From SpSt-539 sp964549445 (GTDB lineage: Bacteria; Planctomycetota; Phycisphaerae; UBA1845; UTPLA1): 64,000 bases of DNA. The stretch lies in contig CAZJVS010000001.1 of assembly GCA_964549445.1 (NCBI GenBank), positions 156,718 through 220,717 on the forward strand. Direction: 5' to 3'. The position numbers and the translations under genes are program-made. Below are positions 8,934 through 18,302 of this stretch, one piece after another. The first letter of the stretch is position 1. Every line of letters starts with the position of its first letter. The notes under the pieces were generated by a model. The model had not been told where the DNA came from. It searched no databases and saw nothing but the letters and a program-made list of their open reading frames with translations.

Positions 8934-9971
8934 CTAGGGTTGAAACTCCGTGTCGGTCGGCTGCGTCATGGTCGGAGCGCCGGCATCGGGCGCGGGCTCC
9001 GGCGGCGGTGGGGGGGCGCCGTGCAAATAGATCGGGCGCGGTCGATCGCGGACGACGACTTTCGTATCCGTTACAAGCGCGGGCCGCTCGGCCAACAGAC
9101 TCTGCACGTAGTAAGCCATTGCCCACAGGTCCGCCTTGGAGACGAGCGGCGGGCTGTCCGGCGTTGGACCGGGCAGATCGATCGAGTCGACCCAGGTCGG
9201 CATCGCCGTGCCGCTGATTCCCGCGGCAATGCTGCGATAGAGGTCTTCGACGCGCATTCCGGCGCGTACCGAATCGCGAAGGAAATTGGGTGGATAGAGC
9301 ATCTCGCCTTCGGCGCTGGGCTTGCCCTCGGCTTCGAAGAGGCCCGGGCGAAAGCCCTCGCGGCGCGGGCTGCCGAACGCGACGATGTCTTCGTTGATGC
9401 GTTTCTCCGGTTCGTAGGCCGGGTGGCACGACCAGCAAATCGCGTAGCCGTGATAGACCTGTTCGCCGCGTCGGATCGCGGCCGTCTTGTCGGGCATGGT
9501 TCGGTAGGGGTCTTCGATCAGTGGAATCGGGCCGGCAGGCGGTTCGGCCTTCCACCTCGGGGAAAAGGTCTTGATATAAGCGACGAGCGAGTCGAGTGTT
9601 CGATCGGAAAGCAGGCTGAAGGACGGCATCGCGCTGCCGCGCAGGCCATTTCGAATCGTTCGCTTGAGATCGTCGTCGGTGGGAAGTTGTCCGGAGCGCG
9701 TCGAACTGAATTTGAAGTTTGCAGCGGTGAAGTTGCGCGGCTTCGGACTCAGAAAAGTGGTCGCATCACCGGCACCGTCGCCCATCGTTCCGTGACAGCC
9801 GACGCAGTAGGTCTGATAGTTCGCGCGGCCCTCCTCGACCAGCGAAACGGCAATGTCCGGCTGTTCGCCCCGCCGGGTCGGGTGCGATGTGTCGACCTCC
9901 GGTCGTGAGTCGCAGCCAGCGACGATTGCAAGCAAACACGAGAGGGCGAAGTGGGTGAGGGGTCGCGTCAC
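8934..9971 (-). CDS. Dihaem cytochrome c lipoprotein, probable CcoP functional equivalent
   Basis: 345-residue exported lipoprotein with two class I haem-c sites: CVGCH (56-60) and CWSCH (179-183). The N-terminal signal ends in a lipobox, with Cys at 20 ('LLAIVAGC'). The start is GTG at 9969-9971, in a GTGA overlap with the preceding membrane protein. A typical CcoP is anchored by N-terminal helices and follows ccoN/ccoO. Here a lipid-anchored dihaem protein precedes ccoN and probably supplies the electron-entry function. The C-terminus is Pro-rich. The cytochrome identity is firm; the CcoP-like role is inferred from the operon. Confidence 0.88.
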   Translation of the reverse strand: MTRPLTHFALSCLLAIVAGCDSRPEVDTSHPTRRGEQPDIAVSLVEEGRANYQTYCVGCHGTMGDGAGDATTFLSPKPRNFTAANFKFSSTRSGQLPTDDDLKRTIRNGLRGSAMPSFSLLSDRTLDSLVAYIKTFSPRWKAEPPAGPIPLIEDPYRTMPDKTAAIRRGEQVYHGYAICWSCHPAYEPEKRINEDIVAFGSPRREGFRPGLFEAEGKPSAEGEMLYPPNFLRDSVRAGMRVEDLYRSIAAGISGTAMPTWVDSIDLPGPTPDSPPLVSKADLWAMAYYVQSLLAERPALVTDTKVVVRDRPRPIYLHGAPPPPPEPAPDAGAPTMTQPTDTEFQP

Positions 9972-10594
9972 GGCTTCGCCTCCGGCCGTGGGGCGGAGGC
10001 ATCGTACGGCACAAATCGTCCCCATTGTTCCAGGAGCAACATGGTCCAGCCGAACACGAGATGGGTTGCAACGGCGACGTAGACCGGTGTTTGCTTGACG
10101 ATCCACGAACCCCCAATCAGGAGGGGTTGAATCCAAGCAATCAGGCCATAGAAGTTGATGATCCAGATCGCGAGACTCAGCGCCGTCGCGCCAAGGAAGC
10201 GGGCGATGCCGGAACGCTTACTCATGTACCGCGAGAGCAGGAGGTGGAATGGAATACCCAGGAGCATGCCGGTGGCGAGATAGAGGCAGCAACCGGCCGC
10301 GAGAGCAAAGCCGCTCTGAAGCTCGAGCGCTCCTGCGCCCAGCGGAAACGTGAGATAGACGCGGATGAGTTCAAGCGGGTGCCGGCCGACCATGGCCGCG
10401 CCGATGATGTTGAACAGCAAGCTTGCGAGGGCGCCGAACAGACCAAGGACCATTCCTGCCAGGACGTGGTAGGTCGTGTAGTAGCCGGTGGGGGGCCACT
10501 CGGGCGGCGTCGCCTGGGCGGCCAGGCGATCTTCGATGGCCGCGATCTGCGATTTCAGCCGTTGAAGTTCGAGTTCGGCGTTGTTTGGTTCCAC
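9968..10594 (-). CDS. Polytopic membrane protein, first gene of cbb3 operon
   Basis: About 208 residues. The likely start is GTG at 10592-10594, preceded by a GAGAG element; an upstream ATG (10669) would add a non-conserved-looking segment. A short helical N-terminus ('ELELQRLKSQIAAIEDRLA') is followed by about five hydrophobic helices with 'YYTTYHVLAGMVLG' and 'LSRYMSKRSGIARFLG'. It overlaps the cytochrome c gene, so it belongs to the oxidase operon. No family is recognised. A structural or assembly role is possible. Confidence 0.7.
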   Translation of the reverse strand: MEPNNAELELQRLKSQIAAIEDRLAAQATPPEWPPTGYYTTYHVLAGMVLGLFGALASLLFNIIGAAMVGRHPLELIRVYLTFPLGAGALELQSGFALAAGCCLYLATGMLLGIPFHLLLSRYMSKRSGIARFLGATALSLAIWIINFYGLIAWIQPLLIGGSWIVKQTPVYVAVATHLVFGWTMLLLEQWGRFVPYDASAPRPEAKP

Positions 10595-10735
10595 GCGCGC
10601 TCTCTCGATCCACTCCGCATTCAAGCCACATCCGGCGGATCGGCCGAGCTTGAGCAAACATCGTGCCACACGGACGAAGGCCCGAAATGGCCGGAAATTG
10701 CGAAGGGTGAGCGCGGCCGGTGTTGCCCCTTCTGG

Positions 10736-10763
10736 CGCCGTTGCGGAAAAATCCGCAGCGGCG
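10736..10763 (-). terminator. Hairpin just after MFS stop, possible terminator without U-tract
   Basis: A 12-bp stem (one G-T pair) with a four-base A/T loop lies directly after the stop of the MFS gene and before the oxidase operon. No run of T follows on the minus strand, so it may be a weak or Rho-assisted terminator, or simply a 3' stabilising hairpin. Confidence 0.45.
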
Positions 10764-10764
10764 G

Positions 10765-12396
10765 TCAGAGTTCGAAAGATCCGGGCGAGACTGCGACGAA
10801 GTGACGGACGAGCGGTCCGCCCGGGTGCTTGTGAAAAGCCCGGGCCCGCTGAAACAGGGCCAGATCGGCGCGGGTCATCCGTTCGTGCTGGCGGAGGTGT
10901 TCATCCCAGGACTCAATGAAGAACATCTCGACAAAGCGGCTGCGGTCGGAGAGGTCGCGGGTGAGAGTCCACGCAAATGCGCCGTCCCGGCGTCGGCGGC
11001 GGCCGACCTCGGACATGAGCTTCGTGAACTCGGCGGCGTCGTCGGGGCGGAGCTCGTACTCGACGATTACGGCAACGGGACCGTCGTCGCCATCGGGATG
11101 TTCGAGCGAGTCGTGGAGCGGCAGAAAGTCGGCGGATTCGAGGGCGTCCGGGCGTCCCTCCGCGAGGCGAAAGAACGGGGTCGCGACGAGTTCAGGAATC
11201 AAGGCGGCACCGGCTGCGAGCAGGGCCGCCGGGAGCCCGGCGTGGCCCGCGACGACTCCCCAAATGATGCTGCCGAGTGACATGCTTCCGAAAAAAACCA
11301 TAATGTGGAATGACATCACGCGGGCGCGCACCCACATCGGCACGCCGGTTTGAAGCGCCACATTCAGGGACGAAAGCACGCAGAGCCACCCGATTCCGGA
11401 GATGAACGCGGCCGCAGCGGCGACCGACGCCAGCGACGTGAGACCGAGGGCAACCATCGCAGTCGCGAAGAGCGTTGCGCCGAGCGCGACCGTGCCGTTG
11501 GATCCGAGTCGGCCGCGGATGCGCGGAAGCACGATCGCCCCGCAAACCGCGCCGACGCCCAACGAGCCGAGCAATACGCCGTAACCCGATGCGCCGAGTG
11601 AAAGCATGTCGCGGGCAATGAGGGGCGCGAGCGCGAAGATCGCACTTCCGGGCACGACAAAGAGTGCCCCGCGCACCAGGACGGAACGGACGGGAGGCGA
11701 GTGCCTCGCGTAGCGAATTCCGGCTCGCGTGGCGCTGAGCAATCGTTCCGGCGGCGCCGTGGATTCGGTTTCGCGGCGGCGCCACCCGATCAAGACAACA
11801 ATAACCCCGACGAAAGACGCCGCGTTCAGCGCATAAACTGCCGGTGGTCCAAGCCAGGCAATGAGCAGGCCGCCGACGGCCGGCCCGATGGCCCGCGATG
11901 CGTTCATCGAAACGCCGTTCAGGGCGACAGCGGCCGGCAGCTCCTCGAGCGGCACCAATTCGGGGATGACGGCCTGCCAGACCGGTGCGTTCAGGGCGGC
12001 GCCGATGCCGAGGCCGAACGTGAGCGACAGGAGTAACCAGGGGGTCGCCAGCCCGCGCCAGGCGAGGAGCGCCAACGCAGCCGCCATGGCCAGCATCCAG
12101 GCCTGCGTCAGCACCAGCAGGCGGCGGCGATGGACGATGTCGGCCAGTGAACCGGCCAGCAATCCGAGGAGAAACACGGGCAAGGTCGTTGCGACCTGCA
12201 CGAGACTGACCATGGTCGGCGACGTGGTCAGCGAGGTCATCTGCCACCCGACGCCGACGTTCTGCATCCATGTGCCGATGTTGGAAACGAGCGAGGCGCT
12301 CCAAAGGGCGGCGAAGATCCGGCGGCGGAGCGGCGCCCAGGCGGATGGCATCGATGCACGGTGGACGAAGGCCGGTGGTGCGGCAGTTGTGGCCAT
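10765..12396 (-). CDS. MFS exporter (EntS/MFS_3-like) with C-terminal ABM-like domain
   Basis: 543-residue fusion. Residues about 20-420 form a twelve-helix major facilitator of the MFS_3/enterobactin-exporter type, with the inter-helix motif 'GSLADIVHRRRLL' and 'IPELVPLEELPAAVALNG'. Residues about 440-543 look like a dimeric alpha-beta barrel of the antibiotic-biosynthesis-monooxygenase (ABM) kind: 'VAVIVEYELRPDDAAEFTKL' followed by 'DLSDRSRFVEMFFIESWDEH'. This arrangement is a known MFS subtype. The substrate cannot be deduced. It is divergent from the coiled-coil protein gene, with about 160 bp between them. Confidence 0.9.
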   Translation of the reverse strand: MATTAAPPAFVHRASMPSAWAPLRRRIFAALWSASLVSNIGTWMQNVGVGWQMTSLTTSPTMVSLVQVATTLPVFLLGLLAGSLADIVHRRRLLVLTQAWMLAMAAALALLAWRGLATPWLLLSLTFGLGIGAALNAPVWQAVIPELVPLEELPAAVALNGVSMNASRAIGPAVGGLLIAWLGPPAVYALNAASFVGVIVVLIGWRRRETESTAPPERLLSATRAGIRYARHSPPVRSVLVRGALFVVPGSAIFALAPLIARDMLSLGASGYGVLLGSLGVGAVCGAIVLPRIRGRLGSNGTVALGATLFATAMVALGLTSLASVAAAAAFISGIGWLCVLSSLNVALQTGVPMWVRARVMSFHIMVFFGSMSLGSIIWGVVAGHAGLPAALLAAGAALIPELVATPFFRLAEGRPDALESADFLPLHDSLEHPDGDDGPVAVIVEYELRPDDAAEFTKLMSEVGRRRRRDGAFAWTLTRDLSDRSRFVEMFFIESWDEHLRQHERMTRADLALFQRARAFHKHPGGPLVRHFVAVSPGSFEL

Positions 12397-12554
12397 GTCG
12401 ATAAGTCTAGTCGCACGAAGGCCCGTGCGGTTTGCGAAAGACGGCGGTTGACTTTGTCCGATGAAATCGGTAAGTACATGGCCACCAAGCCTCTACGGCG
12501 GCGCTACAGTCTGGCGGGGTGTGGGGCGCCGCCCGCACGGATGGAGATTCACTC

Positions 12555-14510
12555 GTGACAGACCAACCGAAGAAACGCGGCGGGGCTTTCTTGCCGATTC
12601 TGGTGGCAATCATCGTAGTCGGGGCGATTGCGGCCTCGCCGCTTTACCTGCCGTCCACGCGATCGGAGCAGGACAAGCTCGACGCCGAGTTGTCGCCGGC
12701 GGTGCAAAAGATCAGCTCTCAAATCAGCGCCGTAAACGCGGGCCTGGCGTCCGTCGCCGATCTTCGGAAACAGCTCGTGGCGGCCGACATCAAACTGTCG
12801 GCCGATGCAGCGGCGGCAGCGGCGAAGAATAAGGCCGCGGCGGCCGAACTCGAGAAGCACCTGGAGGAGACCGCCAAGATCCTGACGGCCGTGCAGCGAA
12901 AATACCCGAACATCGGCGAGGGGCAACCGCTTTCCGCGAAACTTGGTTCGGTTGAAAGCGCGGCACGAACCTCATATCAGCAATTCGAGAAACTGCTCGC
13001 TGACAATGAGAAGGCGCTCGCGTCGGCCGAGCGCGACATCAATACGGTCCGAAACAAGACGGTGGGGGAGGCGAAGGCGAAGGATAGCGTCGCGCTGAAC
13101 CAGTTGGCGGCGCTGATCGCCTATCAGCAGGGGCTGATCGCAGCGAACCGGGCCGATCTGTTGCGAAGACTCGCGGCGGAGGATCGGGCGGCGGCATTCT
13201 CGATGCTTCGGATGGCTTCGGACGCACGGAGCACCATGTCCGGGATCGACGCTCAGATGCCGGTTCAGATGATCGAGCAGACCGAGAAACTGATCGACAT
13301 AACGAGGCGGCAACTGGATGCGGCGACGGCCGTGCTCGCACGACTGGACAAGGAGATCGCCGCGAGGAGTGCGGAAGTCGATTCGCAACGTCGAACGGCG
13401 GAAGATGCGAGGCAGTCGCTCTCGCAACTGGAGCGATCGGGGTCGTACGCTTCGAGCGATTATCGACGTCAGTACCAGCAGCTTGCGGACACCGCACGCG
13501 TGGCCGAGGCCCGCGCCGAGCGTCTGGAATTCGGGACGCTGGCCGGAGCAAAGGTCGAGGAGCCGCCGGGGGGCGACTTGCTCAGCGCGGTCTATAGCGG
13601 CGGAAAGGCCGAGCCGGGGTTGAATACGTTGCGGGCGCGGCGCGACGGCCTCAAGAGCGACACCGACGCGATGGCGAAGTCACTGGATGCGCTTAACAAG
13701 CAATTGGAAGCGAGCAACGCCGTCAAGGCCGACCTTGAGAAGCAACGGGACGAGATCAAAAACCTTGGCGCGCAAGCGACCGCAGCGAACGACGATCTGG
13801 CAAAGCGTGCCGCGGCACTATCGACGGCCGCCCGCGCCGATGAGGCAAAGGCCGTGAAGGCGTGGGAGGTGGCGGCGCGAACTGCGGCGGACGCCGTCCG
13901 GGCGTCGCAGCAGCGCGCGCGTCTGGCGAGGGAAGCGTCTTCAAAGGCGCCGCCGGACAAGCCGAATCTCCGATTGAAGGAGATTGCCGACGACAAGGAC
14001 AGCGAGGCGTCGTCGCGATTCCTGGCCGGGCAGATTTATTCGGCGCAGGCTGAACTCGAGCTGAACCGAATGCTGGATTCGCAGAGCGCGACGGCACTGG
14101 CCGCGGCCCGTGCGAAGGTGACCGGGGAGACGCCGCCGGCCGCCTCAGCCGAGACGGGCGAGGCGCGAAAGCGCGGCGTCGAGTTGGCTGCGAAGGCGAT
14201 CGATGAGCTGAGCAAGGCCGGCAAGGACATCGGGTCGGCCAGCCATACGATCGGCGGCACCCGGGTCCAGGGCAGTTTCTATAAGTGGCAGTTCCTGTCG
14301 GCCGAGGCCGCAGCACATCTGCTGATGTCGCAACTGACCGATTCGCCGAAGGACCGCGACGAGCAGCGAGAAAAGGCGAACCAACTCCTCACCGAAGCGG
14401 CGAAGGGGCGCGAGGGCAGCCCACTGCTGGCGTCGACGATCGAGACGATCATCTACCTGCAGCGCACGTCGGGCGGCGGCGGAAGCGGTTCAACTGATTC
14501 AGCCGAGTGA
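12555..14510 (+). CDS. Membrane-anchored long coiled-coil protein
   Basis: 651 residues from GTG 12555, which has GGAG eight bases upstream. An upstream ATG (12519) would add a short unconvincing extension. A short cytoplasmic N-terminus and one transmembrane helix (about 13-32, 'LPILVAIIVVGAIAASPLYL') precede some 500 residues of Ala/Lys/Glu-rich heptad-like sequence, probably an extracytoplasmic coiled coil. The C-terminal third ('HTIGGTRVQGSFYKWQFLSAEAAAHLLMSQL') is less repetitive. No enzymatic motif is visible. A cell-envelope structural role is possible. The stop is two bases from the convergent ahcY stop. Confidence 0.75.
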   Translation: MTDQPKKRGGAFLPILVAIIVVGAIAASPLYLPSTRSEQDKLDAELSPAVQKISSQISAVNAGLASVADLRKQLVAADIKLSADAAAAAAKNKAAAAELEKHLEETAKILTAVQRKYPNIGEGQPLSAKLGSVESAARTSYQQFEKLLADNEKALASAERDINTVRNKTVGEAKAKDSVALNQLAALIAYQQGLIAANRADLLRRLAAEDRAAAFSMLRMASDARSTMSGIDAQMPVQMIEQTEKLIDITRRQLDAATAVLARLDKEIAARSAEVDSQRRTAEDARQSLSQLERSGSYASSDYRRQYQQLADTARVAEARAERLEFGTLAGAKVEEPPGGDLLSAVYSGGKAEPGLNTLRARRDGLKSDTDAMAKSLDALNKQLEASNAVKADLEKQRDEIKNLGAQATAANDDLAKRAAALSTAARADEAKAVKAWEVAARTAADAVRASQQRARLAREASSKAPPDKPNLRLKEIADDKDSEASSRFLAGQIYSAQAELELNRMLDSQSATALAAARAKVTGETPPAASAETGEARKRGVELAAKAIDELSKAGKDIGSASHTIGGTRVQGSFYKWQFLSAEAAAHLLMSQLTDSPKDRDEQREKANQLLTEAAKGREGSPLLASTIETIIYLQRTSGGGGSGSTDSAE

Positions 14511-14512
14511 GC

Positions 14513-15772
14513 TTACGTTCCCTCGTCGCTCGAGGCGAGGTACTTGGTCTGCTCGGACGACAGCTTGTCGATCTTGACGCCCATCGCCTTGAGCTTCAGC
14601 TCGCTGACCCAGTTTTCGATCGCGACCGGCACGTTGTGGACGCCCACCCGCAGGCGCCCGTTCTGTTCGCAGGCGTACGAGGACGCAAGCGCCTGCGTCG
14701 CGAAGCTCATATCCATGACGCTGGCCGGATGCCCTTCGGCAGCGGCCAGGTTGACCAGACGGCCGTCGGCCAGCAAGTAGATCTTTCGCCCGTCCTTCAT
14801 CACGTACTCATCAACGTTTGTACGTACCTGCTTGATGACCTTTTTAGCGAGCTTCTTGAGCGCCGGGATGTCGATCTCGACGTCGAAGTGGCCGCTATTG
14901 CAGACAACTGCGCCGTCTCGCATGCGGCGGAAGTGGTGGTCGGCGAGGATGTGCTTGTTGCCGGTGACGGTGATGAACAGATCACCCGTCTTGACCGCGT
15001 CCTCCATCGTGCAGACTTCGTAGCCCTCCATGACCGCCTCGAGAGCGCGCAGGGGGCTGATTTCGGTGACCATGACGTGGGCCCCGAGGCCACGGGCGCG
15101 GGCGGCAACGCCGCGACCGCACATTCCGAAGCCGGCGACGACCACGCGGCGGCCGGCAAGCAACATGTCGGTCGCCCGGATAACGCCGTCGAGCGTGCTT
15201 TGGCCGGTGCCGTAGCGATTATCGAACAGGTGCTTGGTCGCCGCGTCGTTGACGGCGATGACGGGGAACTTCAGCAGGCCCTTCTTCTCCATTGCACGCA
15301 GGCGGATGACGCCGGTCGTCGTTTCTTCCAGCGAGGCGATGACGTTGCCGGCTTCTCGCGTGCGCTTGTTGTGGAGCAGGTTCACAAGATCGGCGCCGTC
15401 GTCCATGGTGAGATTGGGTCGCTTGTCGATGACGGCATTCAGGTGGTCGTAGAAGACCGGGACGCTTTCACCGCGACGGGCGAAGGTCGGCACGCCGAAG
15501 TCTTTTGAGAGACTGGCTGCGACATCGTCCTGAGTCGAGAGGGGATTGCTCGCACAGAGGGTCACGTCGGCGCCGCCGGCCTTCAACGTGCGCATCAAGT
15601 TGGCGGTTTCAGCCGTAACGTGCAGGCAACAGCCCATTCGCATGCCGGCCAGCGGCTTGTCCTTGGCGAAGCGATCTCGGACGAGGCGAAGTACCGGCAT
15701 ATCCGCGTCGGCCCATTCGATGCGCTTTTTTCCGCGGGGGGCGAGTTTTATGTCATTCACGTCAAACTTCAT
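14513..15772 (-). CDS. ahcY: Adenosylhomocysteinase (S-adenosylhomocysteine hydrolase)
   Basis: 419 residues. Reversibly hydrolyses S-adenosylhomocysteine to adenosine and homocysteine in the methyl cycle, in the cytoplasm and with bound NAD. Typical blocks are 'GCCLHVTAETANLMRTLKAGGADV', split here around C48-C49, the NAD fold 'GFGMCGRGVAARARGLGA', 'GNKHIL', 'NSGHFDVEI' and 'LADGRLVNLAAAEGHP'. The C-terminus is the short bacterial/archaeal type. The ATG has AAGGAG just upstream. No SAH or SAM riboswitch is visible in the 64-bp spacer to the upstream gene. Confidence 0.97.
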   Translation of the reverse strand: MKFDVNDIKLAPRGKKRIEWADADMPVLRLVRDRFAKDKPLAGMRMGCCLHVTAETANLMRTLKAGGADVTLCASNPLSTQDDVAASLSKDFGVPTFARRGESVPVFYDHLNAVIDKRPNLTMDDGADLVNLLHNKRTREAGNVIASLEETTTGVIRLRAMEKKGLLKFPVIAVNDAATKHLFDNRYGTGQSTLDGVIRATDMLLAGRRVVVAGFGMCGRGVAARARGLGAHVMVTEISPLRALEAVMEGYEVCTMEDAVKTGDLFITVTGNKHILADHHFRRMRDGAVVCNSGHFDVEIDIPALKKLAKKVIKQVRTNVDEYVMKDGRKIYLLADGRLVNLAAAEGHPASVMDMSFATQALASSYACEQNGRLRVGVHNVPVAIENWVSELKLKAMGVKIDKLSSEQTKYLASSDEGT

Positions 15773-15836
15773 CGTTGCTCCTTCGTGTTTTGCGTAATTT
15801 CGAACGGGGCATGCTACGCGAAAGCCACGACGATCG

Positions 15837-17309
15837 CTACGGGTCGAATCGGGCGAGGGCTTCGCGAAGGGCCTGCGGCGACCAACTGAGCACGATGAAG
15901 CGGTCGGTCACTTTCAGGGCGGGACCGACGATTCCGGCCTGGAGGTACCAGAGCCCGTCGTCGGCGCGGTTGATCGACATGGCAAGCAGGGGGGAGCTTT
16001 TCTTTGATTGAAGGTACTTGGACCAGGCCGTGAACGCGGCATCGACTGCGGCCCGGGCGCGATCCGGGTCGCGAATCGGAACCGCGACTGTGAGCGCGAA
16101 CGGGATGCGAAGCGGGTGCGGTGGGTAATCGAAAAGAACCAACTCGTCGCCGAGACGTGGCAGGATTTCCGTGTCGATGTCGACGCCGGAATCCGACTCC
16201 GTTGCGGCCCACCACTTGCGCATTGCATCGGCGCGTGATTGACGCTGGGCGGCGAGGATTGCCGCGGCGGAATTTTCAATCAGTCGGCGCAAGGGGACGC
16301 GAAGGATTGCGAAATGCTTGGCTTCGGCAGGAATCCGCCCGCGAAGAGATTCATCACCCGCTCGGCGGGGCGTGTAATCGGCGAAAATGTCGCGCGACCC
16401 CCGACGGCAAACGCGGCGGAGCGTCCATTCCCGGCCGTCGAGACCGACGATCCAAAGTTCCCGATCATCCCCGGCGTTGCCAAGCGAGCCGATGACCGCC
16501 CGCAGTCGAGTGAGAATTACGTCCGGGAGGCGGCGTTGGGCCTGCCGGTGGTTTAGTGTGATGGAGACCCAGCCGCGGGGCGCGTCGCACCGGACCTGGG
16601 CGGCTCGAAACCACGGGTCGGCGGCCAGCGCAGCCGAGTCGCCGTTCAGGGTAGCAACCACCTGCTCCATGGCGCCGGCGCCGTACGTCACAATGAAAAG
16701 TTTGTCCATCGCCAGCCATTCGCAGACAGCCCACGCGGGGGCGCGGCGATCTCGGAGCCGCTGCACTTCGTAGCGACCAACCGGCTGGGTTGTCAGAGTA
16801 GCGACGGTGTTATTCGTGTAACGGCTGATGATGCGATTGAGCGTGGTGAGGACGGCGTCATTGTGTCCATTCGTGCGCAACACGAGCGCGACCTGGAGCT
16901 GCTCCAGCCGAAAGCTGGGCTGCGAGGCGGTGGGGGAGGTCGATGGTGGGGCGGTGCCGCTGATATCGAGCAAGGCCACGGCGAATTCGTGACGAGCGAG
17001 CAATGGCAGGCAGCCGGCAATATCGGCGTATCCCTGTCCCTGGCCGGAAAGGACACCGCTGGTTGAGAGAAGTGCGAGGACCGCGTCGATCGTTGTTTCC
17101 GGGCCTGCGGCCGGACCCGTTGATGGCGCGCTCGTGACTAATTCCAAATCGCGCAGCGGCCGGCCGGACAGGACAACAACCGCGTCGGCGGGAATCGCGC
17201 CGAGAACCGTTGATCCGAGCGGGGGGGTGACGTCGGCAGACGCCGTAGCGGAGACTGCGAAACAGCAGCAGGTGGCGAGGAAGCGGCGCAGGTCGGTCGG
17301 GGACTTCAT
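15837..17309 (-). CDS. Exported protein of unknown function
   Basis: 490 residues starting with a signal peptide ('FLATCCCFAVSATASA', cleavage near residue 25). The body has alternating beta/alpha character with repeated phrases such as 'VALVLRTNG' and 'FALTVAVPIRDPDRARAAVDAAF', similar in style to DUF3352-type exported proteins of planctomycetes. No catalytic motif is recognised. It lies 64 bp upstream of ahcY on the same strand and may be co-transcribed with it. Confidence 0.75.
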   Translation of the reverse strand: MKSPTDLRRFLATCCCFAVSATASADVTPPLGSTVLGAIPADAVVVLSGRPLRDLELVTSAPSTGPAAGPETTIDAVLALLSTSGVLSGQGQGYADIAGCLPLLARHEFAVALLDISGTAPPSTSPTASQPSFRLEQLQVALVLRTNGHNDAVLTTLNRIISRYTNNTVATLTTQPVGRYEVQRLRDRRAPAWAVCEWLAMDKLFIVTYGAGAMEQVVATLNGDSAALAADPWFRAAQVRCDAPRGWVSITLNHRQAQRRLPDVILTRLRAVIGSLGNAGDDRELWIVGLDGREWTLRRVCRRGSRDIFADYTPRRAGDESLRGRIPAEAKHFAILRVPLRRLIENSAAAILAAQRQSRADAMRKWWAATESDSGVDIDTEILPRLGDELVLFDYPPHPLRIPFALTVAVPIRDPDRARAAVDAAFTAWSKYLQSKKSSPLLAMSINRADDGLWYLQAGIVGPALKVTDRFIVLSWSPQALREALARFDP

Positions 17310-17407
17310 TCTGGTTTGCCGGGAGTCTATGCGAAGCGTGCGTGCGATGCGTTGCCAGCGGGGGCGGTTACGTCAATGTCGGTGGGCGCGTGCGGGGGAG
17401 GGGGGGG

Positions 17408-17782
17408 TCAGCCCCAGAAACGTTTGCGGGCTGGCGCTGCTGCTGCTGCGACGGTGCCGGATTGGGACGGTGGGGCGGCAAGTTTGTGGTGCAGGCGGGT
17501 CATTTCGATAATATGGCCGCGTTCGGCCTCGTCGATAAGCCGTTCGACCCGGACGAGGTCGCGGCGTTGCTCGGGCGTGAGCTGCTTGGCCAGCTCGGCC
17601 TGGAGTTTTCGCGTAATGTCGAGAGCCACTTTGAGCGGCTTCGGCCCCGAGTGAATCATCCTTGCACCCTCCACGGGCTGCGTGCCGCGATCAAACGGGC
17701 GTGCGAGGCCCGACCCCAGTTCGAGGCTGCGCCGGTCGGCCTCGTCGGGCCGGCAAGATTGATATTCCGCGTGCGTTGTCAT
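17408..17782 (-). CDS. Hypothetical protein with helical centre
   Basis: 124 residues if it starts at the ATG at 17780-17782, which has AGGA six bases upstream; an ATG seven codons earlier is possible. The central part ('LDITRKLQAELAKQLTPEQRRDLVRVERLIDEAERGH', residues about 55-90) is predicted helical, with Ala/Pro-rich flanks. No family is recognised. The G-run just downstream (17395-17408) is unusual. The gene is plausible but not certain. Confidence 0.5.
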   Translation of the reverse strand: MTTHAEYQSCRPDEADRRSLELGSGLARPFDRGTQPVEGARMIHSGPKPLKVALDITRKLQAELAKQLTPEQRRDLVRVERLIDEAERGHIIEMTRLHHKLAAPPSQSGTVAAAAAPARKRFWG

Positions 17783-18147
17783 GTCAAGTCCTGATAATGT
17801 CACAACCCCGGCATCCAGCCCGGTTTAGGCCCGCGAACCGCATCGCGACGCACGTTCGGCGGCATTTGGAAGGTTACGATTTGAATCGCCGGAGCAGGTG
17901 CAGAAGCGATCTTTTTTATTTGCGATTCTCGCATTGCCCACTGCGCTGCAAACGTGGGTCTAACTCGCTCGTCCATTGCTGGCGGCGCGATACCCAGCCA
18001 TGAAGCAAGGAAATTGCGCTCTCCGGGGCCACGCGCCAAGTGTGCAGATCATGGCGCGGGGGCCGACCGGTGGGGGGCGCGACGGCTCGGCTGGACGCCC
18101 GCTGGCGGCAGGTCGGTGGAGCGTGTCTTTCGACTGCAAGTGGCCGC

Positions 18148-18202
18148 ATGATGGCGAGCGTGACCCAAACCCCACTTTCTAGCAATTCTATTATTCTATA
18201 AT
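18148..18202. repeat. 55-bp duplication, left copy, abutting the N gap
   Basis: Identical base for base to 18303-18357. It ends in TTCTATAAT directly at the first N. A duplication of exactly 55 bases on both sides of a scaffold gap is what results when two contig ends share a k-mer of that size in a de Bruijn assembly. Confidence 0.95.
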
Positions 18203-18302
18203 NNNNNNNNNNNNNNNNNNNNNNNNNNNNNNNNNNNNNNNNNNNNNNNNNNNNNNNNNNNNNNNNNNNNNNNNNNNNNNNNNNNNNNNNNNNNNNNNNN
18301 NN
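18203..18302. other. Scaffold gap of 100 N
   Basis: Exactly one hundred undetermined bases. The length is the conventional placeholder and says nothing about the true distance. Identical flanks suggest that the contigs either overlap directly or that a short tandem repeat is hidden here. Confidence 0.99.

Noticed and set aside
7756..9555. Minus-strand frame of 599 codons across ccoN and the cytochrome gene
   Set aside because: A frame-shifted shadow on the same strand; ccoN and the cytochrome show real motifs in other frames.
15773..15836. SAH or SAM riboswitch before ahcY
   Set aside because: Only 64 bp are available and none of the conserved aptamer elements are visible.
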